This document shows positions 35,051 to 46,245 of a stretch of DNA of 60,000 nt, one piece after another. Every line of letters begins with the position of its first letter. Positions within the stretch are counted from its first letter, which is position 1. The DNA lies in NCBI GenBank assembly GCA_950295325.1, contig OX485805.1:21751501-21811500 (forward strand). Direction: 5' to 3'. This DNA is from Polytrichum commune (Eukaryota; Streptophyta; Polytrichopsida; Polytrichales; Polytrichaceae). The translations under genes were made by a program, and so were the position numbers. The notes beneath the pieces are model-generated. The model ran no database searches. It saw only the letters and a list, made by a program, of their open reading frames with translations, and was not told the origin of the DNA.

Positions 35051-38000
35051 ATGGAGATGTTCGGATCCAAGAGCTCTGCGAAAGCATATAACGGAGGTGG
35101 ATGGCAAAATGGAGACTGGAATCCAAGATCAGACGAAGAAATCCAACAAGACTCCAGCGATGAAGATGATAATTTTAAGGTACGCCGTGACATCCCATTG
35201 CCTGGGAGCAGCCACAATTGGAAAGAGTACAAATCCAGTATCGAGAGTATAAGAGTGTGGCGCAAAGTAACCTACGCATTAAATGCAACCAGGCGGTTTC
35301 GGTCTCTCGGTAAGCAAGAATCGTCAACAGGTGGTAGCACACAGCTTGCCAGATTTCGAGTTTGTGCTCAAACCGTGCGAGCATGCACTCGATTTCGTCG
35401 AGCAGTTCGAGTTAAGCCATTAGCACCACGAGTGGAACCACAGGTATTGAAGCAGCTGATTCAGAATCACAAGTTGGAAGATTTGGAGAAGCTCGGAGGA
35501 GTGGAAGGGTTAGCCTCTCTGCTTGGGACAGATTTGATGTATGGACTCGACGTGAGTGAGAAGCAATTACAAAGTAGGAGAGCAACGTATGGCGCAAACA
35601 CATACCCGAAGAAGGTTGCCAAGAAATTTTGGTCATTCGTGTGGAATGCTTGTAAGGATACAACACTCAACATACTTATGGTATGTGCGGTGGTTTCTCT
35701 GGGGACTGGAATGTGGACTGAAGGAGTGAAGAAGGGGTGGTATGAAGGGACCAGCATTGGAGTTGCGGTGGTATTGGTGATTGTGGTGACAGCCGTGAGC
35801 GATTACAGACAAGATTTGCAGTTCCAGAAGCTAAGTGAGGAGAAGGAGAATATCCAGCTATGGGTGGTGAGAGCGGGGAAGAGGCAAATGATGTCCATCT
35901 TCGACCTTGTGGTTGGTGATATTGTTCCTTTGTCGGTTGGATGTCAAGTGCCTGCGGATGGAGTTTTGGTGGAGGGCTATTCACTTAGAATCGACGAATC
36001 GACCATGACGGGTGAAAGCACACCGTTTAAGAAGGATAAAACAAAACCATTTCTATTGTCAGGATGTAAAGTATTAGATGGTCAAGGAACAATGTTGATC
36101 ACTGGAGTGGGGCTGAACACAGAGTGGGGGCAGTTGATGGCGACGGTGTGTGAAGACAATGAAGAACAGACTCCTCTCCAGGAGCGGTTGGACGGTGCTG
36201 CCACATTCATTGGGAAAGTGGGGCTAACGGTCGCTGTGCTCGTCTTCTTAATTTTGATAATCCGGTATTTTGCAATCACATATACGAATGCGAGTGCGAG
36301 TGACAGGAAAGCCATGAAAGTCATCAAGGAATTGGTTCACGTGTTCTCGATCGCAGTGACAATTGTGGTGGTCGCTGTGCCGGAAGGGTTACCTCTGGCA
36401 GTGACGCTCACATTGGCGTACTCGATGCGTAAAATGATGGCTGACAAATCTCTTGTTCGTAGACTCGCGGCTTGCGAGACCATGGGATCCGCAACCACGA
36501 TCTGCAGTGACAAGACGGGGACGCTGACGACGAACAAAATGACGGTAACCAAAGCTTGGGTGGGAGGGGAGATGTGGAAAGAGGATGATGCCAGTGGATG
36601 GAGCTCGCTGCCATTGAAGTTGCGGAAAATGCTTGGAGATTCCATATGTCTCAACAGCAATGGCACTGTGTCGCCACCCAAGGTTCATTCAGAGCCGGTC
36701 GTGACGGGTAGTCCTACAGAGGCAGCTGTCCTCTCTTGGGGAATCAAGCTTGGGATGGACTTCAAGGAAATCAGGCACCGAAGCTTGATTCTGCATGTGG
36801 ATAGTTTCAATTCGGAGAAGAAGCGTGCGGGAGTTGTGTACAAAACTGCTGGTGGTGACATCGAATTGCACTGGAAGGGAGCAGCAGAGATAATTCTGGC
36901 GCTTTGTTCGCATTGGATAAACTCAGCCGGTGACAAGCTTGCCATGTCGGAGGAGAAGCGGGAGGAGCTCCAAAGTGTGATCGAAGGAATGGCAGCGAAG
37001 ACGTTACGGTGTATAGCGTTTGCTTATAGGCCACTCGATGAGACAGATGTTCCTGTTAGCGAAGAGGACCGATCTGATTGGGAGGCTCCCGACGCGGAGC
37101 TCACGTTGATGGCCATAGCCGGAATCAAAGATACTTGCAGACCTGGTGTCCGTGAAGCCGTGGAGAAGTGCCAGAACGCAGGCGTGAAAGTTCGCATGGT
37201 TACTGGAGACAACATCTTCACCGCAAAAGCCATAGCTTCCGAGTGCGGAATCCTCAAAGAAGGGGGCCTGGTGGTGGAAGGCGAAGATTTCCGCAGGTGG
37301 GACGACGAGAAAGTGAACAAGGATTTGAAAAACCTGGTAGTCATGGCGAGATCATCTCCAATGGACAAACTCAAACTTGTAAAAGTCTTGAAGGAAAGAG
37401 GGGAAGTGGTGGCCGTGACCGGAGATGGAACGAATGATGCACCTGCACTTAGTGCAGCCGACATTGGATTGGCAATGGGCATTGCTGGAACAGAGGTTGC
37501 GAAGGAAAGCTCCGACATCATCATATTGGACGACGATTTCGCTTCCGTGGTGAAGGTGGTGTGCTGGGGTCGATCTGTGTATACCAACATTCAGAAATTC
37601 ATCCAGTTCCAGTTGACAGTGAATGTAGTTGCTCTGACGATCAACTTTGTGGCAGCCGTGAGCTCCGGAGAAGTGCCCTTGACAGCTGTGCAATTGTTGT
37701 GGGTAAACCTGATCATGGACACCATGGGTGCCCTGGCCCTTGCAACAGAAGCTCCCACAGCTGACCTTATGGACAGAAAGCCCGTCGGCCGAACAGAACC
37801 GCTCATCACCAACATCATGTGGAGGAACATCTTTGGGCAAGCTTTCTACCAGATCGTGGTTCTCCTCATTCTCACTTACTCCGGCATCAGCATCTTAGGT
37901 TTGGAAGGACCACGGGTGGAACAGGACCTGATGAGGAACACAATCATCTTCAATGCATTTGTATTCTGCCAGCTTTTCAACGAAGTGAACGCCCGCCACC

Positions 38001-38434
38001 CGGAAGCTATCAACGTATTCAAAGGCATCCATAAGAATTCCCTGTTCATGGGAATCATCGTCATCACCATTTTCTTCCAGTTTATTATCGTCACGTACCT
38101 CAACGACTTCGCAGACACGATCCAGCTTCCTTTAAAGTGGTGGGGGTTGTGCATTGCCATTGGCTCTGTGGCCTTACCCCTGGCAGTGTTGGTGAAATTC
38201 ATTCCTGTCCCGAAGACACCCATTTTGGAAATTTCGTGCTTTCCAACTAAACCCTTCCGGTTTAATCTCAAGAGACCTTCCTGTTTTCGGAGTACGAACC
38301 GTGAAATCCCCGATAGACGATTGTCGGCTTCGAGGAGATTCTCTACCTCTACCAACAACATCGATGGAATCAATCCTCCAGTGACTGATCCTGTGGACTC
38401 TGCTAATCACAACACCGTGACAATTCCGACGTGA
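35051..38434 (+). CDS. ACA: Autoinhibited plasma-membrane-type Ca2+-ATPase (type IIB P-type)
   Basis: This complete pump of about 1127 residues drives Ca2+ out of the cytosol using ATP through a phospho-aspartate intermediate. Visible landmarks are: an N-terminal autoinhibitory/calmodulin-binding segment (WRKVTYALNATRRFRSL, residues 70-86); actuator TGES (320-323); PEGLP in TM4 (444-448); phosphorylation site DKTGT (Asp487); nucleotide-site KGAAE (609-613); hinge TGDGTND (790-796); and TM6 with Asn886 and Asp890 of the Ca2+ site. Ten membrane segments fit. The basic, Ser-rich C-tail (1052-1127) and long N-terminus make it slightly longer than usual. The sequence resembles the Arabidopsis ACA8/ACA10 group, which acts at the plasma membrane, but here it is one exon. 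ATG 35051 is the first in-frame ATG; the frame stays open upstream without another. Location and calmodulin control are inferred from family. Confidence 0.96.
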   Translation: MEMFGSKSSAKAYNGGGWQNGDWNPRSDEEIQQDSSDEDDNFKVRRDIPLPGSSHNWKEYKSSIESIRVWRKVTYALNATRRFRSLGKQESSTGGSTQLARFRVCAQTVRACTRFRRAVRVKPLAPRVEPQVLKQLIQNHKLEDLEKLGGVEGLASLLGTDLMYGLDVSEKQLQSRRATYGANTYPKKVAKKFWSFVWNACKDTTLNILMVCAVVSLGTGMWTEGVKKGWYEGTSIGVAVVLVIVVTAVSDYRQDLQFQKLSEEKENIQLWVVRAGKRQMMSIFDLVVGDIVPLSVGCQVPADGVLVEGYSLRIDESTMTGESTPFKKDKTKPFLLSGCKVLDGQGTMLITGVGLNTEWGQLMATVCEDNEEQTPLQERLDGAATFIGKVGLTVAVLVFLILIIRYFAITYTNASASDRKAMKVIKELVHVFSIAVTIVVVAVPEGLPLAVTLTLAYSMRKMMADKSLVRRLAACETMGSATTICSDKTGTLTTNKMTVTKAWVGGEMWKEDDASGWSSLPLKLRKMLGDSICLNSNGTVSPPKVHSEPVVTGSPTEAAVLSWGIKLGMDFKEIRHRSLILHVDSFNSEKKRAGVVYKTAGGDIELHWKGAAEIILALCSHWINSAGDKLAMSEEKREELQSVIEGMAAKTLRCIAFAYRPLDETDVPVSEEDRSDWEAPDAELTLMAIAGIKDTCRPGVREAVEKCQNAGVKVRMVTGDNIFTAKAIASECGILKEGGLVVEGEDFRRWDDEKVNKDLKNLVVMARSSPMDKLKLVKVLKERGEVVAVTGDGTNDAPALSAADIGLAMGIAGTEVAKESSDIIILDDDFASVVKVVCWGRSVYTNIQKFIQFQLTVNVVALTINFVAAVSSGEVPLTAVQLLWVNLIMDTMGALALATEAPTADLMDRKPVGRTEPLITNIMWRNIFGQAFYQIVVLLILTYSGISILGLEGPRVEQDLMRNTIIFNAFVFCQLFNEVNARHPEAINVFKGIHKNSLFMGIIVITIFFQFIIVTYLNDFADTIQLPLKWWGLCIAIGSVALPLAVLVKFIPVPKTPILEISCFPTKPFRFNLKRPSCFRSTNREIPDRRLSASRRFSTSTNNIDGINPPVTDPVDSANHNTVTIPT

Positions 38435-39439
38435 TGTTGCCGACCCCATGATAACCATCACCTCGCCAACATCATGCCAGTGTCAACCGAGTCAAATTAC
38501 GAGCTCGTTTGACGGTCGTCTTGATACTGCTCGCCGTGCTTGCAACACGATTGCGCAACACGGCGGATGGAGGTAATTGGCAAACATTGACGCATCCCCT
38601 CTTCCAAATTTCTGTTTCTCACCTCAATCCTCTTGCAACATTGTCGTCTCTTCCTCTTCCTCTTCCAACATCATTCTGGATGTGCCTCCTAAGTCTTGTC
38701 TTGAGATCATCCCGTTCGATCGTTTATTGTAAGGGTGAATCGCAAAAGCCATGAGTGATGCACTTCCTACTAAACCCTCAGCCCCCAAACCCTAATCTGG
38801 TAAATCGGTTGTTCAATGCAGGGATGAATGTGCCCAGGTTATCATGGGTACGGAAATTGGCAGCATGAAACCTCTCGAATGATCGTGGCACCACCAGTAC
38901 TACAAGATCAATGCAATTTTGGGTAAAATCAGAGTCACGCAATGGTTCTCTACAAAGCTAAAAGCAACACTGAAACCCATGGAGATTTCTATCCACAGCT
39001 TACAAGACCGGGCGTGCACATGGCAAGCGGAGAATTCATACACAAAAGGACAACCTTCCAAAGAATTCTTCCTGATTCAGTGTACAAGCTTCAGTGCTGC
39101 AACCCATAGATTAAAAACAACAAAACTAACGAAATCAACAAAATCAAAACCTTCCGTGAGGGCGGCCGTGCAGGTCATACGTGTCGGCCAACTGAAAAGA
39201 CGTTTCTTCCCGACCAGCAATTTTGATCCCAACCCAGAAGATCAATCCAGAAATTTGGAGTATCTTTGCGTAACAAGCTCATAATCTTCCTCAAGCCAGG
39301 ACGCTGGTCAGATGGTTGTAAATGTAATTAGAAGCAAGTTACTTGGAAGTCTGTGAGGGCGTTCCTTCTAAGGTTCGCCCTTGGTGGAATGGATGCCTCG
39401 AAGGGAATATGAAACCTTTTGATGGCCTTGTTTGGTTGA
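38435..39439 (+). other. Downstream region of the Ca2+-ATPase gene
   Basis: Probably 3' untranslated and flanking sequence. The first few hundred bases are GC-richer like the gene, then composition falls. I cannot place the poly(A) site. No other gene recognised. Confidence 0.4.
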
Positions 39440-39642
39440 AGTACACTAACTATTTGATTTAGTGTGGCACTAAAAGTGATTAGAGTAGCTTGCATGACTT
39501 GTCATGTAATAGCAAGTGTGACAAGTGTCCCTTGCCACCTTATCTTATAATTGCCACCCATTTAGTGCGAGACCGTTTACGTGGGTCAAAACCTCATGAC
39601 AAATAGACTTGTGGGTCACACTAAATCAAATTATAGTGTACT
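39440..39642. mobile_element. MITE with AGTACACTA ends
   Basis: The left AGTACACTAACTATTTGATT followed by TAGTGTG is inverted at the right as CACACTAAATCAAATTATAG then TGTACT. Length 203 bp. A relative lies at 33300-33492. No convincing target duplication. Confidence 0.65.
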
Positions 39643-39983
39643 AGTTCATTTTTATCGGTTTTAGTGGACACATCGGGTTGTGTTTTGTATTCATTGGCTA
39701 ATGACCTCATGGAGCAAAGCTTTCGGTTTTATTGACATGTCAAGCGCTTAGCTTTAGTCTTGTGTGAACGTATCCACATAAAATGGATGAGAGTCCAATG
39801 AGTCTTAAAAAAATATATCCTTGCAGTGGACTTGGCTTTGCCGCCTACACAAAGAATTGTATTTAGTGTTATATGATATTCTATGTCACGGTGGTAACTT
39901 TTCTAATGAAACTTCGTATGAATAAGTTTGCAAGTACTGTCATCCCAACTTACTTTTTTTTCATCCACTTTTGGTAGACTCTG
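39643..39983. other. Spacer before gypsy element A
   Basis: No gene seen. Its last five bases, CTCTG, are the left target duplication of element A. Confidence 0.4.
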
Positions 39984-40955
39984 TGTCGCGCACCTCTCCA
40001 TGAGGAGTGCCCGAAACACCATGGGCACAAGGGGGACCCCGGAGTGACACCCGGGACTTGTGGCGCCATTGGTGAGAGGGCCCAAGTGATCCTAGTGTGG
40101 GTGAGGGCCCTGGGCGTTGGGAACGCCTCCCACTCACGGAGACTAGGAGGCATGAGGGTAAGGCCAAGAGCTATACGTAGCTCATGGCGTGGTGATTCTA
40201 ATGCTCAAGAACACCTCAATCGGAGGTGTGAGCTAGGAGTTATGGCCATTTGAGTGGGGCGCTGTCCCGGGACAGCGCCCTGGTACAGCAGTGCCTGGGA
40301 GTGATTCCCGGGACTGCCAAGGTTCAAACAGGCATAACTTCCTCAAGACTTGCCTGAATGGGGCAAGTGAGGAGTCCATCGGCATCTACGTGAAGCGTAG
40401 ATGAAGATGGAGGGGTTGATTGTTATGATCAGACATCAGACAAGGAAGTTATGATGGTCTGAAGCTGCTGGGGGGGTTCTAGGCCCAGCAGCTAAAGGAA
40501 AATGTCCACTTGGCCCCAACTCTTGGTAGAGAGACAAGAGGTTGGTTGACGGTGGGGTAGGGGCCCCGCGTAAAGTCCTAGCGGCTTATATGGGTGAGGT
40601 GGTGTGGCCTCACCCACCCGAGGCCGAACGGCACGGCCTCCATGGGCATTGGCCCAATGTGAGGCCATAGTTGCCTAGTATGGTTCGGGTTGTTGTAGTG
40701 TTGCTCCGGCAATGCGATGATCAACATGGGATTGGACTTCCATGGATGGAAGTCCTCATTTGGGAAATGGGTTACCGATTAAGGGGTGAGTCCCGAAAGC
40801 AAAGTAGGAGGGTTGGTTCCCTCCTATGAACTATATGGTCCGGGGTAGGAGGAGCTAACCATTAGCATGGCGGTATGCGAATGGTTAGCGCTCGTAACCT
40901 TTGCTAGAAATGGAAATTGGCAAGATTGCTAAGGGGGCTAGCAAGGGTTGCGACA
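39984..40955 (+). repeat. 5' LTR of element A
   Basis: 972 bp, TGTCGC...GCGACA, followed two bases later by the primer site. It contains a TATA-like CTTATATGGG near 40585 and a run of short hairpins, including a perfect 24-bp palindrome at 40257-40280 centred on CCCGGG. Four more copies of this LTR, or parts of it, occur in the window. Confidence 0.95.
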
Positions 40956-40957
40956 CG

Positions 40958-40969
40958 TGGTATCAGAGC
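40958..40969 (+). promoter_or_regulatory. Primer-binding site, initiator Met tRNA type
   Basis: TGGTATCAGAGC lies two bases after the 5' LTR. It is complementary to the 3' end of the plant initiator methionine tRNA, the usual primer for plant LTR retrotransposons. Confidence 0.95.
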
Positions 40970-41983
40970 CGGGTTCCAATATTTGAGCTAGCACTTTGAG
41001 GTAGACATGGCTATCAAATAAGCGGGTTATGATGGTGATCCGGGGTTTCCAAAAGGTTGTGAGGCTCAAATTGGAACAAGGATCATGTGCAAGTGGATTT
41101 TGACCATACCATTGATTCTAATGACAATGGTGGGCATGAGGGTGGATTCGGTGAGGAAAATGGAGGAGTGCTTTGAAAGGGCTCCCGCAAACCTTGAAAA
41201 GTATTTGGGGGCTAGAATACCGAATGCATCCGAAAGCTTGGACGGTGGTAATGTTGGATTGAAATTCCAATCCAAATTGCTTAGAATGTGGTGAAGTTGG
41301 AATGGGTGCAAATGCGGCACTCATGGCTTTTAGGCCTATGTCTGCGATTTAACCACCATAATGAATGGCACAACTAAGATTGACTAGTTGGCTAAGAAAC
41401 ACATCGTTTTAGATGGGGTTTCAAAAGCGGGTGGTGAATACCATGTTCCACTCCCCAAAGCTTCTTAAGGACATATCGGGAATCTTTAAGATTTGAAGAA
41501 CATTGAAGCCCATGGTCCCGAAAAGAAGTTGGACGGCGCATCACCACAAACTGGGTTTTAGCCGATATCGGTCCCAAAGAAATGGGCGAAAGTAGTTTGG
41601 CCCATTATACCAAGGCAAAACATACTCGTGCCGCGGACGGAATGTTGGGAGGTGGGTTGATCCTACCAAGGCAATTCATGTTCGTGCCGCGGACAAAGTG
41701 TGAAAGGTGGCTTTGTGCTACCAAGGCAAATCATGTTTGTTCCGCGGACAAACTATTAGAAATTGGTTTTGTGGCACCAAACCAATTTGTCCCGCGGACG
41801 GAATGTTTAAAGTTGGGTTTGCGGACCAAGCCAAACCAAGTTACCGAGGACGGAATGTTGGACGATGGCTTTGTGGCCAAGGCTAGTAGCCTTAAGTCGA
41901 GGCCAAGTCTCATGGATTGACAAAGAGTCAACATATTCCTTGATGAGCCGAAGCTCATAAGGTGTTGGGGCTTGCCGACGCGT
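40970..41983 (+). pseudogene. Degenerate gag-like region of element A
   Basis: Starts near ATGGCTATCAAA (41007) but stops appear at once. Fragments such as KMEECFERAPANLEKYLGAR are conserved in element B. No capsid or CCHC zinc-knuckle motif is seen. From about 41610 to 41880 it contains an imperfect repeat of about 56 bp built around CCGCGGAC(G/A)GAATGTT and ACCAAGGCAAAT. The region is broken at 41983, where element B inserted, and resumes at 49037. Confidence 0.6.
41610..41880 (+). repeat. Internal 56-bp degenerate repeat in gag-like region
   Basis: Four to five units share the core CCGCGGAC and the flank ACCAAGGCAAATCATGTT. The equivalent part of element B (47090-47400, minus) has about six. 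Spacing near but not exactly a multiple of three leaves the reading frame unstable. Confidence 0.75.
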
Positions 41984-42957
41984 TGTCGCAACCCTTGCTA
42001 GCCCCCCTTGACAATCTTGCCAATTTTCAATTCTAGCAAAGGTTACGAGCGCTAACCATTCGCATTCCGCCATGCTAATGATTAGCTCCTCCTACCCCGG
42101 ACCTTATAGTTCATAGGAGGGAACCAACCCTCCTACTTTGCTTTCGGGACTCACCCCTTAATCGGTAACCCATTCCTAGATGTGGACTTCCATCCATGGA
42201 AGTCCAATCCCATGTTGATCATCGCATTGCCGGAGCAACACTACAACAACCCGAACCATACTAGGCAACTATGGCCTCACAATGGGCCAATGCCCATGGA
42301 AGCCTTGCCGTTCGGCCTCGGGTGGGTGAGGCCACACCACCTCACCCATATAAGCCTCTAGGACTTCACGCGGGGCCCCTACCCCACCGTCAACCAACCT
42401 CTTGTCTCTCTACCAAGAGTTGGGGCCAAGTGGACATTTTCCCTTAGCTGCTGGGCCTAGAACCCACCCTGCAGCTTCAGACCATCATAACTTCCTTGTA
42501 TGATGTCTGATCATAACCACCAACCACTCCATCTTCATCTACGTTTCACGTAGATGCCGATGGACTCCTCACTTGCCCCATTCAGGCAAGTCTTGAGGAA
42601 GTTATGCCTGTTTGAACCTTGGCAGTCCCGGGAATCACTCCCAGGCACTGCTGTACCAGGGCGCTGTCCCGGGACAGCACCCCACTCAAATGGCCATAAC
42701 TCCTAGCTCACCCCTCCGATTGAGGTGATCTTGAGCATTCTAGAATCACCACGCCATGAGCTACGCATAGCTCATGGCCTCACCCTCATGCCTCCTAGTC
42801 TCCGTGGGTGGGAGGCGTTCCCAACGCCCGGGGCCCTCACCCACACTAGGATCATTTGGGCCCTCTCACCATCGGCGCCACAAGTCCCGGGTGTCACTCC
42901 GGGGTCCCCCTTGTGCCCATGGTGTTTCGGGCACTCCTCATGGAGAGGTGCGCGACA
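41984..42957 (-). repeat. 3' LTR of element B
   Basis: 974 bp. By eye the only difference from the partner LTR is AAGCC here (about 42300) against AGGCC there (about 48379). A purine-rich tract, GGTGGGGGTGAG on the minus strand, abuts it at about 42958-42970 and fits a plus-strand primer. Confidence 0.95.
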
Positions 42958-43807
42958 CTCACCCCCACCAAACGGAGTCGATGCCCTCATCGACTATACT
43001 CGTAGTCGGCACACCAATTCTCAAGTTGCCATCCTCTATGGTGCGGCATTGTGTTTACCTTAGGGCGCGACCCCCACAATGCATCTTCAAATTTGGCATA
43101 TTAGTCCTAAAGGTGTCGTTCCTAGGTGGTCCGTTAGCGACCTTCGATCTCTCATCCAAGGACCTAACCTATACTAGACCCACCTACTTTGGGACTCACT
43201 TGGGTTGCCCCTCCTTTGGGGCCTCCCCCGTTAGGCTCCACTAGCCTAACATGACACATCTAGGCGAGACCTCAACGCTTCCACTAAGTTGTCTCGGTTG
43301 CAACTCCGAGATGGCTTTCCATTGTTAAGCCACGCCTCGATCGCACGGGGGTGATGCCAAGTCCCGCCCGACTCGGTTCCCACTTTGCTCTTTCGAGACA
43401 TGGGTTCATGACTCCCATGCGCCAACTCTCGTTAGCTCGCGGGTAGCACTTTTATGAGCACGCGCCATCACCTTGTCCCCGCCCGGACAAGCCCACAATT
43501 AAGAAGTTTCTTGGTTTTATCCAAGGCCCCTCCAAGCCATGGCCCCCAATTACTCGGCTTACCCAACCTAGTTTAGCATGTCTATTCCCCCTCTTCCATT
43601 AACCAAACACAAGTACAAGACTAGGACCTCATCTCATACTTTTTTCTTTGCACCACTAAAGTTTGGACTTTATTCCCTCAAGCCAAAGAACAAGTTCATG
43701 TTGTGGAGCAATTAGCCTCGAAACTAAGTGTGCTACTAGCGTCTCTCCCCCACTAAAGGAGATTGATGTCCTCATCAATGCCTACGCTTCATTTTATTGG
43801 AATCCTT

Positions 43808-43990
43808 AGCCTTAGTTTCTTCAAAGTGCTTCACCAATTCATTGGTGTTCACCATGTCTCTTGCCGCCACCCAAGCGGTTTCTTTCTCATGGTATCCTCA
43901 CCATTTCACCAAGTACTCCTTTGTACATTTTCTTTCATTTTCACTTGGGCTTCCTACACTTGAGGATGCCCTCCTACCTCATGTTCCAAA
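43808..43990 (-). pseudogene. Chromodomain relic of element B
   Basis: On the minus strand the translation reads KEYLVKW, a stop, GYHEKETAWVAARDM and further NTNELVKHFEE. This is the chromodomain pattern (YLVKW.GY...E.TW) found at the C-terminus of chromovirus integrases, where it targets integration to chromatin marks. A stop replaces the residue after KW. Upstream residues (GRHLVARSQASD and neighbours) are out of frame or degraded. The copy cannot make an intact targeting domain. Confidence 0.75.
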
Positions 43991-44205
43991 TGACCTCCAC
44001 AAGGTCGGGACGTGGCCTAATCACTTGCTTGTGATCGGGCCACAAGGTGTCGTCCTAAAATGACTTTCGTAATGAGACATGAAATGTCGGATGCACTTTG
44101 ATGTCCGGCGGTAATTCCAACTTATACATGTCCTTGAACACTTGTTCCACAATGGAAAACGAAGCTCCAATTTCGGACATGAACTTTTGGAGCGAGGCCT
44201 TCCGG

Positions 44206-44960
44206 CTAAGTGAAGTTGTTCACATTCAACAACACCTTTTGGCCCACCTCATTCTCCACTTCGCGTCTTCCGGCATTTACTAGCACTCCGTAGCACCTTC
44301 GGGCTTTCTCCACCAACAACTTGGTCATCTCCAAGACTTGTTTACCATCCTTGGCCAAGTCCTCACCATCTTGGTTGAACTCTAGTGTTGAATGTGCCCC
44401 CTCGAGAGCTAGGTTAATAGGTTGGAGCGCATCCACTCCATAAGCCACCACGAAAGACCACCCCTTGGTAGCCAAGTGCGTGGCTACATTGCAATTACAC
44501 TCCGCTCGACCCACATAGTCCGCCCAATCTCCTTGGTCCGCCCCCACCAAGTTCCTCAAGTATTGCTTCAAGACTCCATTCACATGCTCCGCTTTCCCAT
44601 TCATTTGGGAATGCAAGGCCGTGCTAAACCTTACTTTCATTCCGACCTCCTTAGAGAAATGCATTGAAAATGCACTTGTGAACTTTGGATCTTGATCCCA
44701 CACAATCACTTGTGGCAACCCGTGATGCCTCAACCATCCTTTGAGAAAAGGCTATGCGGTCTCCAACGCGGTGGCGGTTCCCACAATCGGCATCGTGTGT
44801 GCCAACTTGGCAAACCGCTCTACCATCAACAAGATGGCATCATACCCATGTGACTCCGGCAAACTTGTGATCAAGTCCATGCACATACTATGCCATGGCG
44901 CCGACGGGATAGGCAACGGTTGCAAGAAACCGCCTTGCTTTTGGTAAGAGGCTCAGTTCA
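44206..44960 (-). pseudogene. Integrase core of element B, interrupted
   Basis: Retroviral-type integrase that would insert the cDNA. The minus strand encodes MDLITSLPESHGYDAILLMV (first catalytic Asp) and VERFAKLAHTMPIVG. After an in-frame TAG comes HGLPQVIVWDQDPKFTS (second Asp), then ALHSQMNGKAEHVNGVL (catalytic Glu). The DDE residues are therefore present but separated by a stop. The open part, 44733-44206, is 175 codons. Traces of the N-terminal zinc-binding region lie near 45000. It sits between the RNase H end and the chromodomain, the Ty3/gypsy order. Confidence 0.85.
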
Positions 44961-45260
44961 CTTGGCACTTTGATTCAAGCCTTCACAAAGTGGGCTATAT
45001 CTTCCTTTATGCACCGCCAATGGTACCTCCATGATACCATTCTATGGCGATTTTTTTCTTTCTCCTCTAAGGCCGGCATAGGACTATCAAATTCCTCCTT
45101 CAAAACCGATAGCCTCTACTTGCCTTGTGGCACATACACCCAACTTTGCTTGCACTTGAACAATCCGTCCACCAACTTAACCTCTTTGAGCACCTTGCTC
45201 TTGCGAAGCTCACCTAAAAGCTTTTGTGCTTTGGGGTAGTTAATTTATCCCTCCCGTATC

Positions 45261-45470
45261 TTGCATCACAAGTTTCATTTGCCGGCACACATTAGCCACA
45301 AGGTTTGGATGGTTCTCATTGCTTGGAACTCTTCCCGTCTACTTAGCGCATCCGGCACCACATTTCCACGGTCCGGTTTGTGGACCAAATCCACCTTCGT
45401 AAGCGCCAAACTATCATGCCACCGCAATGAGTTGGCGCTCACTTGCGCTTGTATATGTTAAAATACTTTT
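45261..45470 (-). pseudogene. RNase H terminal region of element B
   Basis: The minus strand reads SANSLRWHDSLALTKVDLVH then KPDRGNVVPDALSRREEFQA. HKPG..NVVPDALSRR is the conserved end of gypsy RNase H just before integrase. The adjoining N-terminal RNase H part is disrupted. Confidence 0.75.
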
Positions 45471-45599
45471 AGGACACATTGTCCATGTAGACCTTTGCTT
45501 TGTGCGACCCCAAATAATGTCGCCACATCTTCAAGCAATGCACTACGGCAAAGAAATTCTTTGTCATGAGTTGGTTGTCTTCTTTGACAACCATCGAGC

Positions 45600-46245
45600 C
45601 TCAAGCCCCCATATGCAAAGGCCATCCATCTTACATTAACAATCCATCATTGGCAAAGTTACTCACCCCCGTAAGCACCTCAAAAGGTTTGTCAAACTCC
45701 ACGAACTTGAGCACGGGCGGCGAAGAGAATTTGCTCTTAAGCTCCCCAAAGACTTGGTGACAAGGCTAGTCCCACTCTTGGGATAGCCATTTCTTTCACA
45801 AGTCGGACAACCATCGAGCTTCATGCTCCCATATGCAATGGCCGTTTTTTTTTTACATCAACATCCGCCAAATAAAGTCCCTCGCCCCCGTATGCACCTT
45901 AAAAGGTATGTCAAACTCCGCGAACTTGAGCACGGGCGGCGAAGAGAACTTCGTCTTAAGCTCCCCAATGGCTTGGTGGCACGGCTCATCCCACTCTTGG
46001 GATAGCCATTTCTTGTACAAGCCGGACAAGGTTCGACAACCATGAAGCTTAATGCTCTCATAAGCAATGGTCATCCATCTTGGATCAACATCCGCCAATG
46101 ATAAAGTCCTTCGTCTCCATGTGCACCTCAAAATGCTTATGAAAACCCGGAAACTTAACCACATCTTGTGAAGAGAACTTGCTCTTGAGCTTCCCAAAGG
46201 CTTGGTGACAAGGCTCATCCCACTCTTGGGATAGCCATTTTTTCA
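45600..46245 (-). repeat. Triplicated RT/RNase H junction module of element B
   Basis: Three tandem units of about 219-229 bp each begin WLSQEWDEPCHQA and run through KLKSKF, FE(V)H and a DF.I segment (RT connection to the RNase H start). The anchor CACTCTTGGGATAGCCATTT occurs at 46221, 45992 and 45773. Normal elements have one. Element A has two units (49682 and 49911) up to the CACTA insertion, so the duplication predates both copies. Confidence 0.88.

Noticed and set aside
37024-37590. Long minus-strand frames (for example 188 codons) opposite the Ca2+-ATPase gene
   Set aside because: Antisense to conserved P-type ATPase coding with no motifs of their own.
42774-43244. 156-codon plus-strand frame over the LTR and its edge
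   Set aside because: Reads antisense through an LTR; the same string recurs in every LTR copy. No domain.
44422-44667. Plus-strand frames across the integrase region of element B
   Set aside because: They are antisense shadows; the minus strand carries the DDE integrase motifs.
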